Assembly (NCBI RefSeq): GCF_015351025.1
Contig: NZ_JADKRV010000011.1
Span: forward strand, 58,830 to 122,829
DNA: 64,000 nucleotides
Reading direction: 5' to 3'
From: Curtobacterium sp. VKM Ac-1376
GTDB lineage: Bacteria; Actinomycetota; Actinomycetes; Actinomycetales; Microbacteriaceae
In this document: positions 45,627 through 53,487 of the stretch, in pieces
Numbering within the stretch: the stretch's first letter is position 1
How the letters are laid out: each line of letters starts with the position of its first letter
Notes under the pieces: model-generated
The model's input: the letters and a program-made list of their open reading frames with translations, nothing else
The model's database searches: none
Told to the model about the DNA's origin: nothing
Made by a program: the position numbers and the translations under genes

Positions 45627-45730
45627 GAGACGCCGTCGTGTTGGCGAGACGCCTCCATGTGCACGAGACGCCGCCGAATTCGGCTGCGTCTCGTCGTGCA
45701 AGCGGCGTCTCGCGATGACGCCGGCGTCTT
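45627..45730. repeat. Palindromic array of GAGACGCC octamers at 19-bp period (terminator region)
   Basis: Three forward octamers GAGACGCC begin at 45627, 45646 and 45665. Three reverse-complement forms begin at 45685 (TGCGTCTC), 45704 (GGCGTCTC) and 45723 (GGCGTCTT). Steps are 19 bp on each side, meeting at a central GAATTC (45676-45681). The innermost part is a 14-bp stem with one mismatch. It lies between the convergent amidase and GntR genes, so it can act as a two-way terminator, but its regular outer repeats exceed what that requires. Confidence 0.8.
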
Positions 45731-45749
45731 GCGACCCAGGCCAGCCGGG

Positions 45750-46445
45750 TCAGCCGGTGAAGACGGTGGACGAGCGGCGCTCGTACCAGTGCGCGAGGTG
45801 CTCGCCGGCGCGCAGGACGTGGTCGCGCATGAGCTCGGCGGCACGCTCGCGGTCCCCGGCGACGAACGCCTCGAGGAGCTCCTCGTGCTCCCGGAAGTTC
45901 TCCTCGCGGTGCCGGGAGTTCTCGCGGAGCACCAGCGCCGAGACGTTGCGCGGGAAGGCGTCGTTGATCTCGACGAGCATCCGGGTCAAGCGGGTGTTGC
46001 CCGAGGTCTGGTAGATCAGCCCGTGGAACTGGTCGTTGTCACTGCCCTCGCGCTGCTTCGGCTGCTCGCCCTCGGCCGCGGCCTGGGAACGCTCGTACAT
46101 CGCCTGGTTCACCGAGCGGAGCTGGGCGATGGTGGCGTCGTCGAGCCGCTCGACGGCGCGGCGGGCGGCCAGCGACTCGAGTTCGGCGCGGACCTCGTAG
46201 GCCTCGCGGACCTCCCACGGGACCGGCACCCGCACCACGGCACCGCGGTTGGGCACGACCTCGATGAGCCCGCCGGTCTGCAGCTGTCGGAGTGCTTCGC
46301 GGACCGGGGTGCGGCTGATGCCGAACTGCGCGGCGAGGTCGGCCTGGCGGAGCGGTGCGCCGATCGGGATCTCGCCGGACATGATCTTCGCGCGGATCCG
46401 GGCGGCGAGGTCGTCGACGAGTGCGTTGCCGTCGCTGGTGGTCAC
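45750..46445 (-). CDS. GntR family regulator with FCD domain (island regulator)
   Basis: 231 residues. The winged helix covers residues about 10-75 (GAPLRQADLAAQFGISRTPVREALRQLQTGGLIEV, then PNRGAVVRV). The FCD ligand domain keeps its metal-binding pattern: DNDQFHGLIYQTSGN, REHEELLEAF and LMRDHVLRAGEHL. FCD proteins usually bind an organic acid or sugar acid through a metal. Its own promoter region holds boxes like those at five other island promoters, so it is the best candidate for the regulon controller. Confidence 0.92.
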   Translation of the reverse strand: MTTSDGNALVDDLAARIRAKIMSGEIPIGAPLRQADLAAQFGISRTPVREALRQLQTGGLIEVVPNRGAVVRVPVPWEVREAYEVRAELESLAARRAVERLDDATIAQLRSVNQAMYERSQAAAEGEQPKQREGSDNDQFHGLIYQTSGNTRLTRMLVEINDAFPRNVSALVLRENSRHREENFREHEELLEAFVAGDRERAAELMRDHVLRAGEHLAHWYERRSSTVFTG

Positions 46446-46489
46446 GTCGTGGTCTCCCTCGGTACGTCGTCACAGCGAACCCCCGCTGC

Positions 46490-46517
46490 GGATCCAATCC
46501 TGACAGACGTTGTATCC
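46490..46517 (-). promoter_or_regulatory. GntR operator pair C-left (gntR promoter)
   Basis: GGATCC at 46490-46495 (CTGC before, AATCC after) and GTATCC at 46512-46517 (TT before, CGTT after) lie 22 bp apart, centre to centre, just upstream of the GntR start (46445). One base more than the 21 seen elsewhere. Likely autoregulatory. Confidence 0.6.
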
Positions 46518-46524
46518 CGTTGCC

Positions 46525-46559
46525 GTATCCGACCCGCGCATGATTGGATCCAATCATGC
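46525..46559 (+). promoter_or_regulatory. GntR operator pair C-right, with 22-bp perfect palindrome on a start codon
   Basis: GTATCC at 46525-46530 and GGATCC at 46546-46551 have centres 21 bp apart. The second box is the centre of a perfect palindrome that spans 46538-46559, whose 20-base core is CATGATTGGATCCAATCATG. It covers the ATG at 46556 of the plus-strand membrane protein gene. It is the strongest single site of the set and best defines the consensus. Confidence 0.8.
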
Positions 46560-47050
46560 TCTTCCTGCTGATCGTGATGCTGGCCGCGTCCCTCGTTGCC
46601 CTGGTGCTCGGGGTCGCGGGTGGGCGCCGGGTCGGGCCGGTGGCGCTCGTCGCCGAGGTGGTGATGCTCGTCGCGATGCTCGACGTCCACGTTCCGGCGC
46701 TCGGGGTGGTGCCCGCACCGTTCTGGGCGCTGCTGTTGGGCGGGTGTGCGATGGGCACGGCCGTGGTGGACCGGCTCCGGCGTCACACGCGCCCCGGTGG
46801 TGACCACCTGCACGCCCTCGGGATGTTGCTCGGCGCGGTGTTCGTGCTGTTCGGGGGCGGTCATGCCGGTGCCGGCACGGGGCACTCCCACAGCGCGGTG
46901 CTGCTGCCGGTCGGGGTGGCGGTCGCGGTGCACGCCGGCGTTGTGCTGTCGACGGTCGTCGGTGGTCGGCTGCCGAAGTGGGAGTCCCTGCGACGGGCGG
47001 CCTCGCTGGCGAGCGTGCTCGCCATGGGCGCGATGGTCGTCGTGCACTGA
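46556..47050 (+). CDS. Small membrane protein of unknown function
   Basis: 164 residues with four or five hydrophobic helices (MLFLLIVMLAASLVALVLGVAGG, then VALVAEVVMLVAMLDVHVPAL, LGMLLGAVFVLF and VLLPVGVAVAVHAGVVLSTVV). A loop GGHAGAGTGHSHS carries histidines. No family is recognised. The ATG at 46556 lies inside the operator palindrome, so there is little room for a leader; a leaderless transcript is plausible. It may be a permease helper or a membrane sensor for the island substrate. Confidence 0.75.
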   Translation: MLFLLIVMLAASLVALVLGVAGGRRVGPVALVAEVVMLVAMLDVHVPALGVVPAPFWALLLGGCAMGTAVVDRLRRHTRPGGDHLHALGMLLGAVFVLFGGGHAGAGTGHSHSAVLLPVGVAVAVHAGVVLSTVVGGRLPKWESLRRAASLASVLAMGAMVVVH

Positions 47051-47128
47051 GCCGGCATCGCCCTCGCGACGCGAGTGGTGTCCGCGGAGGCGCGTCTCGC
47101 CGGGCGCCTGCTGCGTGGCGGGGGTGCG

Positions 47129-47143
47129 CCGCGCCTCCAGGCC
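47129..47143 (-). repeat. 15-bp dispersed repeat, copy 2 (inverted)
   Basis: The plus strand reads CCGCGCCTCCAGGCC, the exact reverse complement of the 15-mer at 45601-45615. It lies between the membrane protein gene and operator D. Confidence 0.8.
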
Positions 47144-47169
47144 GGGTGTCACGCAACCCAGCGCTACCA

Positions 47170-47200
47170 AATTGGATCCAATTCTGGCAGTATCGGATCA
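47170..47200 (+). promoter_or_regulatory. GntR double operator D
   Basis: AATTGGATCCAATT at 47170-47183 is a perfect 14-bp palindrome (centre box 47174-47179). A weaker box GGATCA lies at 47195-47200, centre 21 bp further. They stand 48 bases before the ATG of the amidohydrolase gene at 47249. Confidence 0.8.
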
Positions 47201-47248
47201 CATGTGGGGGAGCACCGCCCACGAGCCGCCGACGAGGAGACGCCCACG

Positions 47249-48010
47249 ATGATCATCGACGCCTACAACACCACGCAGGACCGGCGCGGCCGCAGTGACT
47301 ACCTGAGCGGCGTGCGCCCCGGCGAGCAGCCGCCCGCGTACACGCCGTTCGACGCGAACCGGATCCTGGACCGCATGGACGCCGCCGGGGTCGACCGGGC
47401 GATGGTCTGCTCGCTCGCGCAGGGGATCGAGAACGACTTCCTGATGGACCTGGTCGCGGCACACCCGGACCGGTTGTTCGGCTTCGGCCAGGTCATGCCG
47501 CAGTGGGAGAACGCGACCGACGAGATCCGCCGTTTCGCCGAGGGCGGACTGGTCGGGCTGAAGCTGCACCCCAGCCTGCACGGGTACCACGTTGCGGACC
47601 ACGGTCTGCTCGACCCGCTGTTCGAGGTCTGCGCGGAACTCGGCCTGCCGGTGCTCATCAACGCGCTCGACGACGCGTTCTGCGCGCCGTTCGCCATCGA
47701 GGAGATCGCGAAGAACTTCCCGACGGTGCCGACGATCATCGCCCACATGGGCGCGGTGTGGAACGTGCCGGAGGCGATCATCGTCGCCGAGCGGAACCCG
47801 CACGTGTACCTCGAGACCTCCGCCACCCTGATGTCCGACGTCAAGCGGGCGTACGCGCGCCTCGGTGCGGAGAAGATCCTGCTCGGGTCGGAGTGGCCGG
47901 GCAGCGACTTCGACCTCGAGCGGATGAAGATCGCGAAGGCGATCCCGGACGAGGGCGACCGCGCCCTGGTCGAGGGCGGCAACATGGCTCGCATCCTGGG
48001 CTGGTCGTGA
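47249..48010 (+). CDS. Amidohydrolase-2 family protein lacking the first HxH motif
   Basis: 253 residues of the amidohydrolase-2 type (TIM barrel). FDANRILDRMDAAGVDRAMVCS, GGLVGLKLHPSLHGY, IIAHMGA and KILLGSEWPGSDF follow the family order, but the start reads MIIDAYNTTQDRRG where IDxHxH is expected, and the late Asp is in GSEWPG rather than GSDxP. It may use a different metal arrangement or have lost hydrolysis. GAGGAG precedes the ATG. Operator D lies upstream; its stop overlaps the next gene by GTGA. Confidence 0.8.
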   Translation: MIIDAYNTTQDRRGRSDYLSGVRPGEQPPAYTPFDANRILDRMDAAGVDRAMVCSLAQGIENDFLMDLVAAHPDRLFGFGQVMPQWENATDEIRRFAEGGLVGLKLHPSLHGYHVADHGLLDPLFEVCAELGLPVLINALDDAFCAPFAIEEIAKNFPTVPTIIAHMGAVWNVPEAIIVAERNPHVYLETSATLMSDVKRAYARLGAEKILLGSEWPGSDFDLERMKIAKAIPDEGDRALVEGGNMARILGWS

Positions 48011-48531
48011 GCGACGGCGGTTCGCACCCGTCCGACCGGCCGGTGCTCGACGGTTCGCCGTCCGGCATGGACGCCGGGGACCGGGAGCTGCTCCTGGCGG
48101 CAACGGACGTACTCGACCGGCGGTACCGCACGGGCGTGCACGAGGTCGCCGCGGCGCTCCGGCTCGCGGACGGCAGTGTCGTCACCGGACTGCACGTCGA
48201 GGCGTCTGCCGGCCGGGCGTCCGTCTGTGCTGAGTCCGCGGCCCTGAGTGCGGCCGTCATCTCCGGGTCGCCCGTGGTGTCCGTTGTGGGAGTGCTCCGG
48301 CGTCCCGGCGGGACCATGCACCTGATCGAGCCGTGCGGCGTGTGCGCCGAGCTGCTCGGTGACCACGCCCCGCACGCGCGGGTGTGGGTCGCGGTCGCGG
48401 ACGGCTTCAGCGCCGTGGGTGTCGCGGACCTGCTGCCGTTCCGGCGACGGCGGAGTGCACGGGCTGCGTCCGGTCCGGCGGTGCCGTCCGGTGCGGCGGT
48501 GCCGTCCGGTGCGGCGACACCTGAGGTTTAA
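48007..48531 (+). CDS. Cytidine deaminase-like zinc hydrolase
   Basis: 174 residues. The zinc site of the cytidine-deaminase fold is visible: C74 and E76 in SVCAESAALSAAV, C110 and C113 in EPCGVCAELL. The HVEASAGRAS segment precedes it. Such enzymes deaminate cytidine-like or amino-pyrimidine/guanidine substrates, including blasticidin S. The C-terminal tail (AVPSGAAVPSGAAT) is a 15-bp DNA duplication. The GTG start overlaps the amidohydrolase stop. It may remove an amino group from the island substrate. Confidence 0.82.
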   Translation: MSDGGSHPSDRPVLDGSPSGMDAGDRELLLAATDVLDRRYRTGVHEVAAALRLADGSVVTGLHVEASAGRASVCAESAALSAAVISGSPVVSVVGVLRRPGGTMHLIEPCGVCAELLGDHAPHARVWVAVADGFSAVGVADLLPFRRRRSARAASGPAVPSGAAVPSGAATPEV

Positions 48532-48644
48532 CGCCACCGAAACACCCCCGACCCGTGCGGTGTCGGATCCCGTCACAGAATGACGGCGACGGCGCGCACC
48601 GGTCCCCACTCGAGTGCACGCTCCGTCATGGAAGGAACCACCGC

Positions 48645-49250
48645 ATGCTCGCCGTCTCCGGCAATCCGGTCCTGATCGTCGTCGACATCCAGGGCGGAGC
48701 CGCCTCGACGATGCCGACGCCCGGCATCCCCGTGATGACCGGGCGAGCGGACCGTGCTCCCCGCGTCCGCGACCTCATCGAGCACTGCCGCGCGTCGGGC
48801 GTACCGGTCGTCTTCATCCAGGAGGTGCACAAGCCGGATCTCGTCGACATCGGTCGCGAGCTGGACGGCGCCGAGGGGCCGCACTGCATCGAGGGCGAGG
48901 AGCAGACCGAGCTCGCCTCGTGGATCGACCCGCGGCCCGAGGAGTTCGTCATCCGGAAGCGCCGCTACTCGGCGTTCTTCGGCACCGAGCTCGAGATCGT
49001 GCTCAAGGCGTACAAGGCCGGCACCGTCCTGCTCGTCGGCGGACTCACGGACGTCTGCATCCACTACACGGCGGCCGATGCCCACCAGCACGACTACGCC
49101 GTCCGGGTCCTCACCGACTGCGTCGCCGGCTCCAGCGAACGAGCGCACGACGCGGCGCTCGAGGCCATCGGGTACCTGCAGCGGGATGCCCTGGTGACCG
49201 CGGCGGACGTGCGCACCTGGCTCGACGAGCGGGAGCCCGCGGGTGTCTGA
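48645..49250 (+). CDS. Isochorismatase-family cysteine hydrolase
   Basis: 201 residues with the Asp-Lys-Cys triad: D14 in VLIVVDIQGG, K105 in VIRKRRYSAFFGTELE and C138 in GGLTDVCIHYTAADAHQHDY. The family includes N-carbamoylsarcosine amidase, nicotinamidase and ureidoacrylate hydrolase, enzymes that cut amide or ureido bonds. With the nearby sarcosine-oxidase-like gene, an N-carbamoyl or ureido substrate is attractive but unproven. It is preceded by GAAGGA and is followed by an amidohydrolase that overlaps its stop. A single GGATCC at 48565 lies upstream without a partner. Confidence 0.88.
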   Translation: MLAVSGNPVLIVVDIQGGAASTMPTPGIPVMTGRADRAPRVRDLIEHCRASGVPVVFIQEVHKPDLVDIGRELDGAEGPHCIEGEEQTELASWIDPRPEEFVIRKRRYSAFFGTELEIVLKAYKAGTVLLVGGLTDVCIHYTAADAHQHDYAVRVLTDCVAGSSERAHDAALEAIGYLQRDALVTAADVRTWLDEREPAGV

Positions 49251-50628
49251 GGCCGTGGCCCCCCGGATCGTCGTGGGGCGCGTCCGCACGATGGACCCGG
49301 AGGTGCCGACCGCCGAGGCGTTGCTCGTCGTCGGGGACCGGATCGTCGCCGTCGGGTCGCTCGACGAGGTCCGGGCCGCCGGTCCGGAGGGCACGATCGA
49401 GGAGCGCGTCGCCGGCACCGTCCTGCCGGGGTTCATCGACGCGCACGCCCATGCGCAGCGCGCCGGCCTGAAGGCGTTGCAGCTCGTGGACGCCGACGCG
49501 GACGCCCGGACCTTCTCCGCGGCGATGCTCGCCGACGGCGACGCCGACCCGGACGCCCCGGACTGGATCGGTGACGCACCGCCGACGCTCGACGACCGGC
49601 TCGCCGCGATCCGCCGCATCCAGCCCCTGCTGCACGCGATGGGGTTCACCGGCGTCGTCGACCCGGCCGTCACGCTGCCCGAGCTCGAGGGGTACCGCGA
49701 AGCGCACCGGCAGGGGCTCCTGACCCTGCGCGTGGTCGCGATGCCGTACCCCGAGCTGGGCACCCCCGCGGTCCCCGACGTCGACGCGGCCCTGGCGGTG
49801 CTCGACTCGATCGACGGCGTGACCGGCGACGGTGACGACCAGCTCCGGCTCGGCCCGATCAAGGTCTACTACGACGGCGAGGGCATGAAGGGGCAGGCAC
49901 TGCTCGAACGCGCCTGGACCGGCGACGACCACGGGGTGCAGCGGATCTCGGCGGCGGACTTCGCGCGCCTGGCGTCATCGTGCGTGGCTGCGGGGTGGGG
50001 GCTCGGCGTCCACGCGGTCGGCAGCCGTGCGGTCGCCGAGGTGCTCGACGGCCTCGAGGCGGCGGAACGGGACACCGGTCGATCGGTCGCCGGGCTCCGC
50101 TGCCAGCTCATCCACGCGTACCTCGAACCGAGCGGCGCGAGCGCGGACCGTGCGGCACGCCTCGGCGTCGTCGCCTCGCTGCAGCCCTCGATCGCGTGGA
50201 AGAACGCCGTCGGCCTACAGCGTCGCCTCGGCAGCCGTTTCGACGAGGTCAACCCGATGCGGACCTGGGTCGACGCCGGCGTCACGGTCGCCATGGGCTC
50301 GGACGCGCCGTACTTCCCCTTCGATCCGCGCGAGGTGGTCCCCGTCGCCGCGGCCCGTCGGATGCGCGGTCTCGACGAGCCGATCGGCGCGGCGCAGGCG
50401 CTCTCGGTGTTCGAAGCAGTCGAGGCCTACACGCTCGGCGCCGCGCACGCCTGCTTCGCCGAGGGTCGGCGCGGGGTGCTGCGGGTCGGTGCGCTGGCGG
50501 ACTGGGTGCTGCTGGACGTGGACCCGGCTGCGTGCACGGTCGACGAGTTCGCCGCGGCACGTGTCCTGCGCACCGAGGTCGGTGGCGAGACCGTCTTCCG
50601 CGTCGGCGTGCAACCTCGGCAGATGTAA
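49243..50628 (+). CDS. Amidohydrolase (YtcJ-like)
   Basis: 461 residues, a metal-dependent TIM-barrel amidohydrolase with all ligands in place: HAHAQR in GFIDAHAHAQRAG, a lysine region in KVYYDGEGMKG, LGVHAVGSRAVAEVLD, QLIHAYLEPSG and the late Asp in MGSDAPYFPFDP. It belongs to the YtcJ-like group that cleaves amides or formamides of unknown nature. GTG at 49243 overlaps the isochorismatase stop. It is the last gene before operator E, with a GC-rich end. Confidence 0.88.
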   Translation: MSEAVAPRIVVGRVRTMDPEVPTAEALLVVGDRIVAVGSLDEVRAAGPEGTIEERVAGTVLPGFIDAHAHAQRAGLKALQLVDADADARTFSAAMLADGDADPDAPDWIGDAPPTLDDRLAAIRRIQPLLHAMGFTGVVDPAVTLPELEGYREAHRQGLLTLRVVAMPYPELGTPAVPDVDAALAVLDSIDGVTGDGDDQLRLGPIKVYYDGEGMKGQALLERAWTGDDHGVQRISAADFARLASSCVAAGWGLGVHAVGSRAVAEVLDGLEAAERDTGRSVAGLRCQLIHAYLEPSGASADRAARLGVVASLQPSIAWKNAVGLQRRLGSRFDEVNPMRTWVDAGVTVAMGSDAPYFPFDPREVVPVAAARRMRGLDEPIGAAQALSVFEAVEAYTLGAAHACFAEGRRGVLRVGALADWVLLDVDPAACTVDEFAAARVLRTEVGGETVFRVGVQPRQM

Positions 50629-50646
50629 TCCACTCGAAACACAGTT

Positions 50647-50673
50647 GGATGCGGATTGTCTTACATTGGATCC
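50647..50673 (+). promoter_or_regulatory. GntR double operator E (ABC importer promoter)
   Basis: GGATGC at 50647-50652 (AGTT before) and GGATCC at 50668-50673 (CATT before, AAGT after) have centres 21 bp apart. They lie 65 bases before the ATG of the substrate-binding protein gene, right after the preceding stop codon. Confidence 0.75.
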
Positions 50674-50738
50674 AAGTTGGACCCGGCTCTGGGACTGACT
50701 CCCTGGCATCACCCCGAATCCCAATGGAGGACAGCACC

Positions 50739-52319
50739 ATGGTGAGGAAGCGCATCCTCGTCGGCGTCGCGTTGGCGACCGCCGTCGGACTCTCCCTGAG
50801 CGCGTGCACCGCGTCCGGCTCCGCCGACGGTGGCGGTAGCACGTCGACCACCGACACGATCAACGCGGAGCTCTGGTACGCCCCGGCGACCTTCGACCCC
50901 GCGAAGGCGTCGGCCAGCTCGGACGTCGAGGTCGCACGACTCGGCTTCGACACCCTGCTCCGGCAGGGCGAGGGTGACGACGGCGGCTACATCGGCGGTC
51001 TCGCGACGAAGTGGGACGCCGAGTCGGCGTCGAAGTACGAGTTCACGATCCGCGACGGTGCGACGTGCTCGGACGGCACCGAGATCACACCGACGGTCGT
51101 CGAGAAGTCCTTCCAGTACCTGGTCGGGCTCGACGACTCGGGCGCGCAGACCTGGAAGAACCAGGCCTTCGGCTCCGGTGACCCGAAGTTCACCGCCGAC
51201 GACTCCGCGGGGACCCTCACGATCTCGCTCAGTGAGCCATACTCGCAGCTGCTCGGCGGCCTGACCCGACCCGGTACCGGCATCATCTGCCCGGCCGGTC
51301 TCGCCGACACGAAGGGCCTCGCTGCAGGGACCGTCGACGGCGCCTGGTCCGGCCCGTACACCCTCGCGAAGTCGTCGGCCGGCAAGAGCGTCTCGTACGC
51401 GCTGCGGTCCGACTACGACGCGTGGCCGGAGTGGAAGACCGTCACCGGTGAGCCGGCGAAGACCATCAACCTGACCGTGCAGGGCGACTCGAACACGAGC
51501 GCCAACCTGCTGCAGTCCGGCGGTGTCGACGTCGCACGCTTCTACGACTCGAACGCCGAGCGCTTCAGCGGCGACGACTACTCCACCGTGAAGTTCGCCA
51601 GCTCGGCCTACAACCTCGTGTTCAACGAGGCCGAGGGTTCCGGTTCGGTGTTCGCCGGCGACCAGCCGCTCCGCACCGCGGTCGCCCAGGCCATCGACAC
51701 GAAGGGGTTCAACAACGCCGGTCTCGACGGACTCGGAGTCAAGCAGACCACCGTCAACGCCGCCAGCTACCGGTGCGCGGTCGACGGCACGTCGGTCGTG
51801 CAGTCCTACGACGCGAAGGCCGCGGCGAAGGAGCTCAAGGGCAAGACCATCCGCCTGCTCATCATGTCGAACTGGGACCCTGCTGCTGACTTCCTGGCGG
51901 AGTCGCTGCGGAGCGCCGGCGCGACGGTGAAGGTCTCGGCGCCGGACCCCGCCGACTGGACCAAGCAGATGCGCACCGAGCCCGAGACCTGGGACGTCGC
52001 CGTCGCAGCCGAGGACGCACAGACAGGTCTGATCAACACCTCGATCGCGCGCTACCTCGGTCCGACGTACTCCGAGGGCGGCACGAACGTGTCCTCGAGC
52101 GACAACCCCGAGGGGCTGGCGGCCTACCAGGCGGCGATGGCCACGTCGGACGCCGACCAGCAGTGCGAGGACTTCGCCACCGCGCAGAAGTCGATCCTCG
52201 AGCGGGTCGACATGACCCCGCTCATCACGGACACGCACCGGTACGTCGCCCGCAAGGGCTTCGAGACCCATGTGTTCTCGGGCTACTGGGACGTCTCCGC
52301 GATGCGGATCGTCTCCTGA
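50739..52319 (+). CDS. ABC transporter substrate-binding lipoprotein (SBP family 5)
   Basis: 526 residues. A lipoprotein signal ends with the lipobox LSLSAC (C23). The mature part follows the dipeptide-binding fold (LWYAPATFDPAKASASSDVEVARLGFDTLLRQ and SEPYSQLLGGL). A two-cysteine segment CEDFATAQKSILERVDMTPLI occurs near the end. Such proteins bind peptides or other nitrogen compounds for import. GGAGG lies before the ATG at 50739; an in-frame ATG 15 bases earlier is less likely. First gene of the importer operon. Confidence 0.92.
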   Translation: MVRKRILVGVALATAVGLSLSACTASGSADGGGSTSTTDTINAELWYAPATFDPAKASASSDVEVARLGFDTLLRQGEGDDGGYIGGLATKWDAESASKYEFTIRDGATCSDGTEITPTVVEKSFQYLVGLDDSGAQTWKNQAFGSGDPKFTADDSAGTLTISLSEPYSQLLGGLTRPGTGIICPAGLADTKGLAAGTVDGAWSGPYTLAKSSAGKSVSYALRSDYDAWPEWKTVTGEPAKTINLTVQGDSNTSANLLQSGGVDVARFYDSNAERFSGDDYSTVKFASSAYNLVFNEAEGSGSVFAGDQPLRTAVAQAIDTKGFNNAGLDGLGVKQTTVNAASYRCAVDGTSVVQSYDAKAAAKELKGKTIRLLIMSNWDPAADFLAESLRSAGATVKVSAPDPADWTKQMRTEPETWDVAVAAEDAQTGLINTSIARYLGPTYSEGGTNVSSSDNPEGLAAYQAAMATSDADQQCEDFATAQKSILERVDMTPLITDTHRYVARKGFETHVFSGYWDVSAMRIVS

Positions 52320-52332
52320 TCGCCTGATCGAA

Positions 52333-52388
52333 CAAGCAACAAGCACCAAGCAACAAGCACCAAGCAACAAGCACCAAGCAACGAGCAC
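52333..52388 (+). repeat. 14-bp tandem repeat, four copies
   Basis: CAAGCAACAAGCAC is repeated head to tail at 52333, 52347 and 52361 exactly, and at 52375 with one change (ACGA). It lies between the lipoprotein and permease genes, 14 to 69 bases after the lipoprotein stop. The A-rich run is unusual for this GC-rich DNA. Confidence 0.92.
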
Positions 52389-52425
52389 CACCCCAGCCCG
52401 GACCGGAGCACCAGGAGGACCCGCG

Positions 52426-53487
52426 ATGAGCACCACCACCGTCGACCATCCCCCCGTGCCCGGTCCGGGCACCCCCGGCAGCCCCGGGCCCCTGGACGCC
52501 GCCGCACCCCGGGCGGCCGGCCTCGGTGGCGCCTGGCGCCGCTTCCTGCTGCGCCGCGCCGTCGGCCTCGTCATCAACCTGGCGCTGCTCGTCCTCGTGA
52601 CCTTCCTGATCGTGCAGCTCATCCCCGGCGACCCCGCGACTGCCATCGCCGGTGACACCGCGACCCTCGCCCAGGTCGAGCTCGTCCGTCACCAGCTCGG
52701 TCTGGACCAGCCGATCCCCGTCCAGCTCTGGCACTACGTGGCCGGGGTCGTGCAGGGCGACTTCGGGGACTCGTACAAGTACCGGGCTCCGGCGATGGAC
52801 ATCGTCATGACGGCGGTCCCGTACACGCTGACCATCACGATCGCGGCGGTCCTGCTGCTGCTCGTCCTCGGGCTCGCACTCGGCATGACGGTCGGGGTCC
52901 TCACCCGGGGCGACCGGCACCGGTGGCTCGACGTCTCGTTCTCGGCGGTCACCGGCCTGATCTCCTCGATCCCGACCTACGTGCTCGCCACCGGGTTCGT
53001 GGTCGTCTTCGCGGTCCTGTTGCACGTCCTGCCGCCCGCGTACTCACCGGCCTACGACTTCGGCGCAGCGGCGGTCCTGCCGATCGCCTCGCTCACCGTC
53101 GGCGGTACCTGTTCGGTCGCCCGCATCGTCCGCCGCGAGACCGCCGTCATCCTCGAGCAGGACTACATGCGCACCGCCCGCGGGTGGCGGCTGCCGGCGC
53201 TGTCGATCTACGCGAAGCACATGCTGCCGAACCTGCTCACCACCGCGCTGACGCTGTCCGGGATCATCCTGACGGCGCTGCTCGGATCGGCGCTCATCAC
53301 CGAGGCCGTCTTCGCCTGGCCCGGCCTCGGCGGTGTGATCGTGCAGGCGATCGCGGTGGACAAGGACTACCCCGTGATCCGCGCCGCGGTCTTCGTGATC
53401 GGGCTCATCTCGCTCGTGATCACCCTGGTCATCGACATCATCCTGGGTCTCATCGACCCGCGCACCCTCGGGGAGAAGCGTGGCTGA
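52426..53487 (+). CDS. ABC transporter permease (DppB-like)
   Basis: 353 residues with an N-terminal soluble Pro/Gly-rich stretch (to about residue 35) followed by six membrane helices. The DppB pattern is visible: LIVQLIPGDPATAIAG, LGLDQPIPVQLWHYVAGVVQGDFGDSYK and the EAA loop (RETAVILEQDYMRTARGWRLPALSIYAKHMLPNLL). The DNA-binding-like end of the EAA loop couples to the ATPase. AGGAGG precedes the ATG. Second gene of the importer operon. Confidence 0.93.
   Translation: MSTTTVDHPPVPGPGTPGSPGPLDAAAPRAAGLGGAWRRFLLRRAVGLVINLALLVLVTFLIVQLIPGDPATAIAGDTATLAQVELVRHQLGLDQPIPVQLWHYVAGVVQGDFGDSYKYRAPAMDIVMTAVPYTLTITIAAVLLLLVLGLALGMTVGVLTRGDRHRWLDVSFSAVTGLISSIPTYVLATGFVVVFAVLLHVLPPAYSPAYDFGAAAVLPIASLTVGGTCSVARIVRRETAVILEQDYMRTARGWRLPALSIYAKHMLPNLLTTALTLSGIILTALLGSALITEAVFAWPGLGGVIVQAIAVDKDYPVIRAAVFVIGLISLVITLVIDIILGLIDPRTLGEKRG

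Noticed and set aside
45627..45730. Octamer array as a CRISPR array
   Set aside because: Repeats are only 8 bases, spacers 11 bases, and half are inverted.
48565..48570. Single GGATCC before the isochorismatase gene as a GntR site
   Set aside because: No second box at 21 or 22 bp and flanks (TGTC/CGTC) do not match TTGGATCCAA, so I left it out of the operator set.
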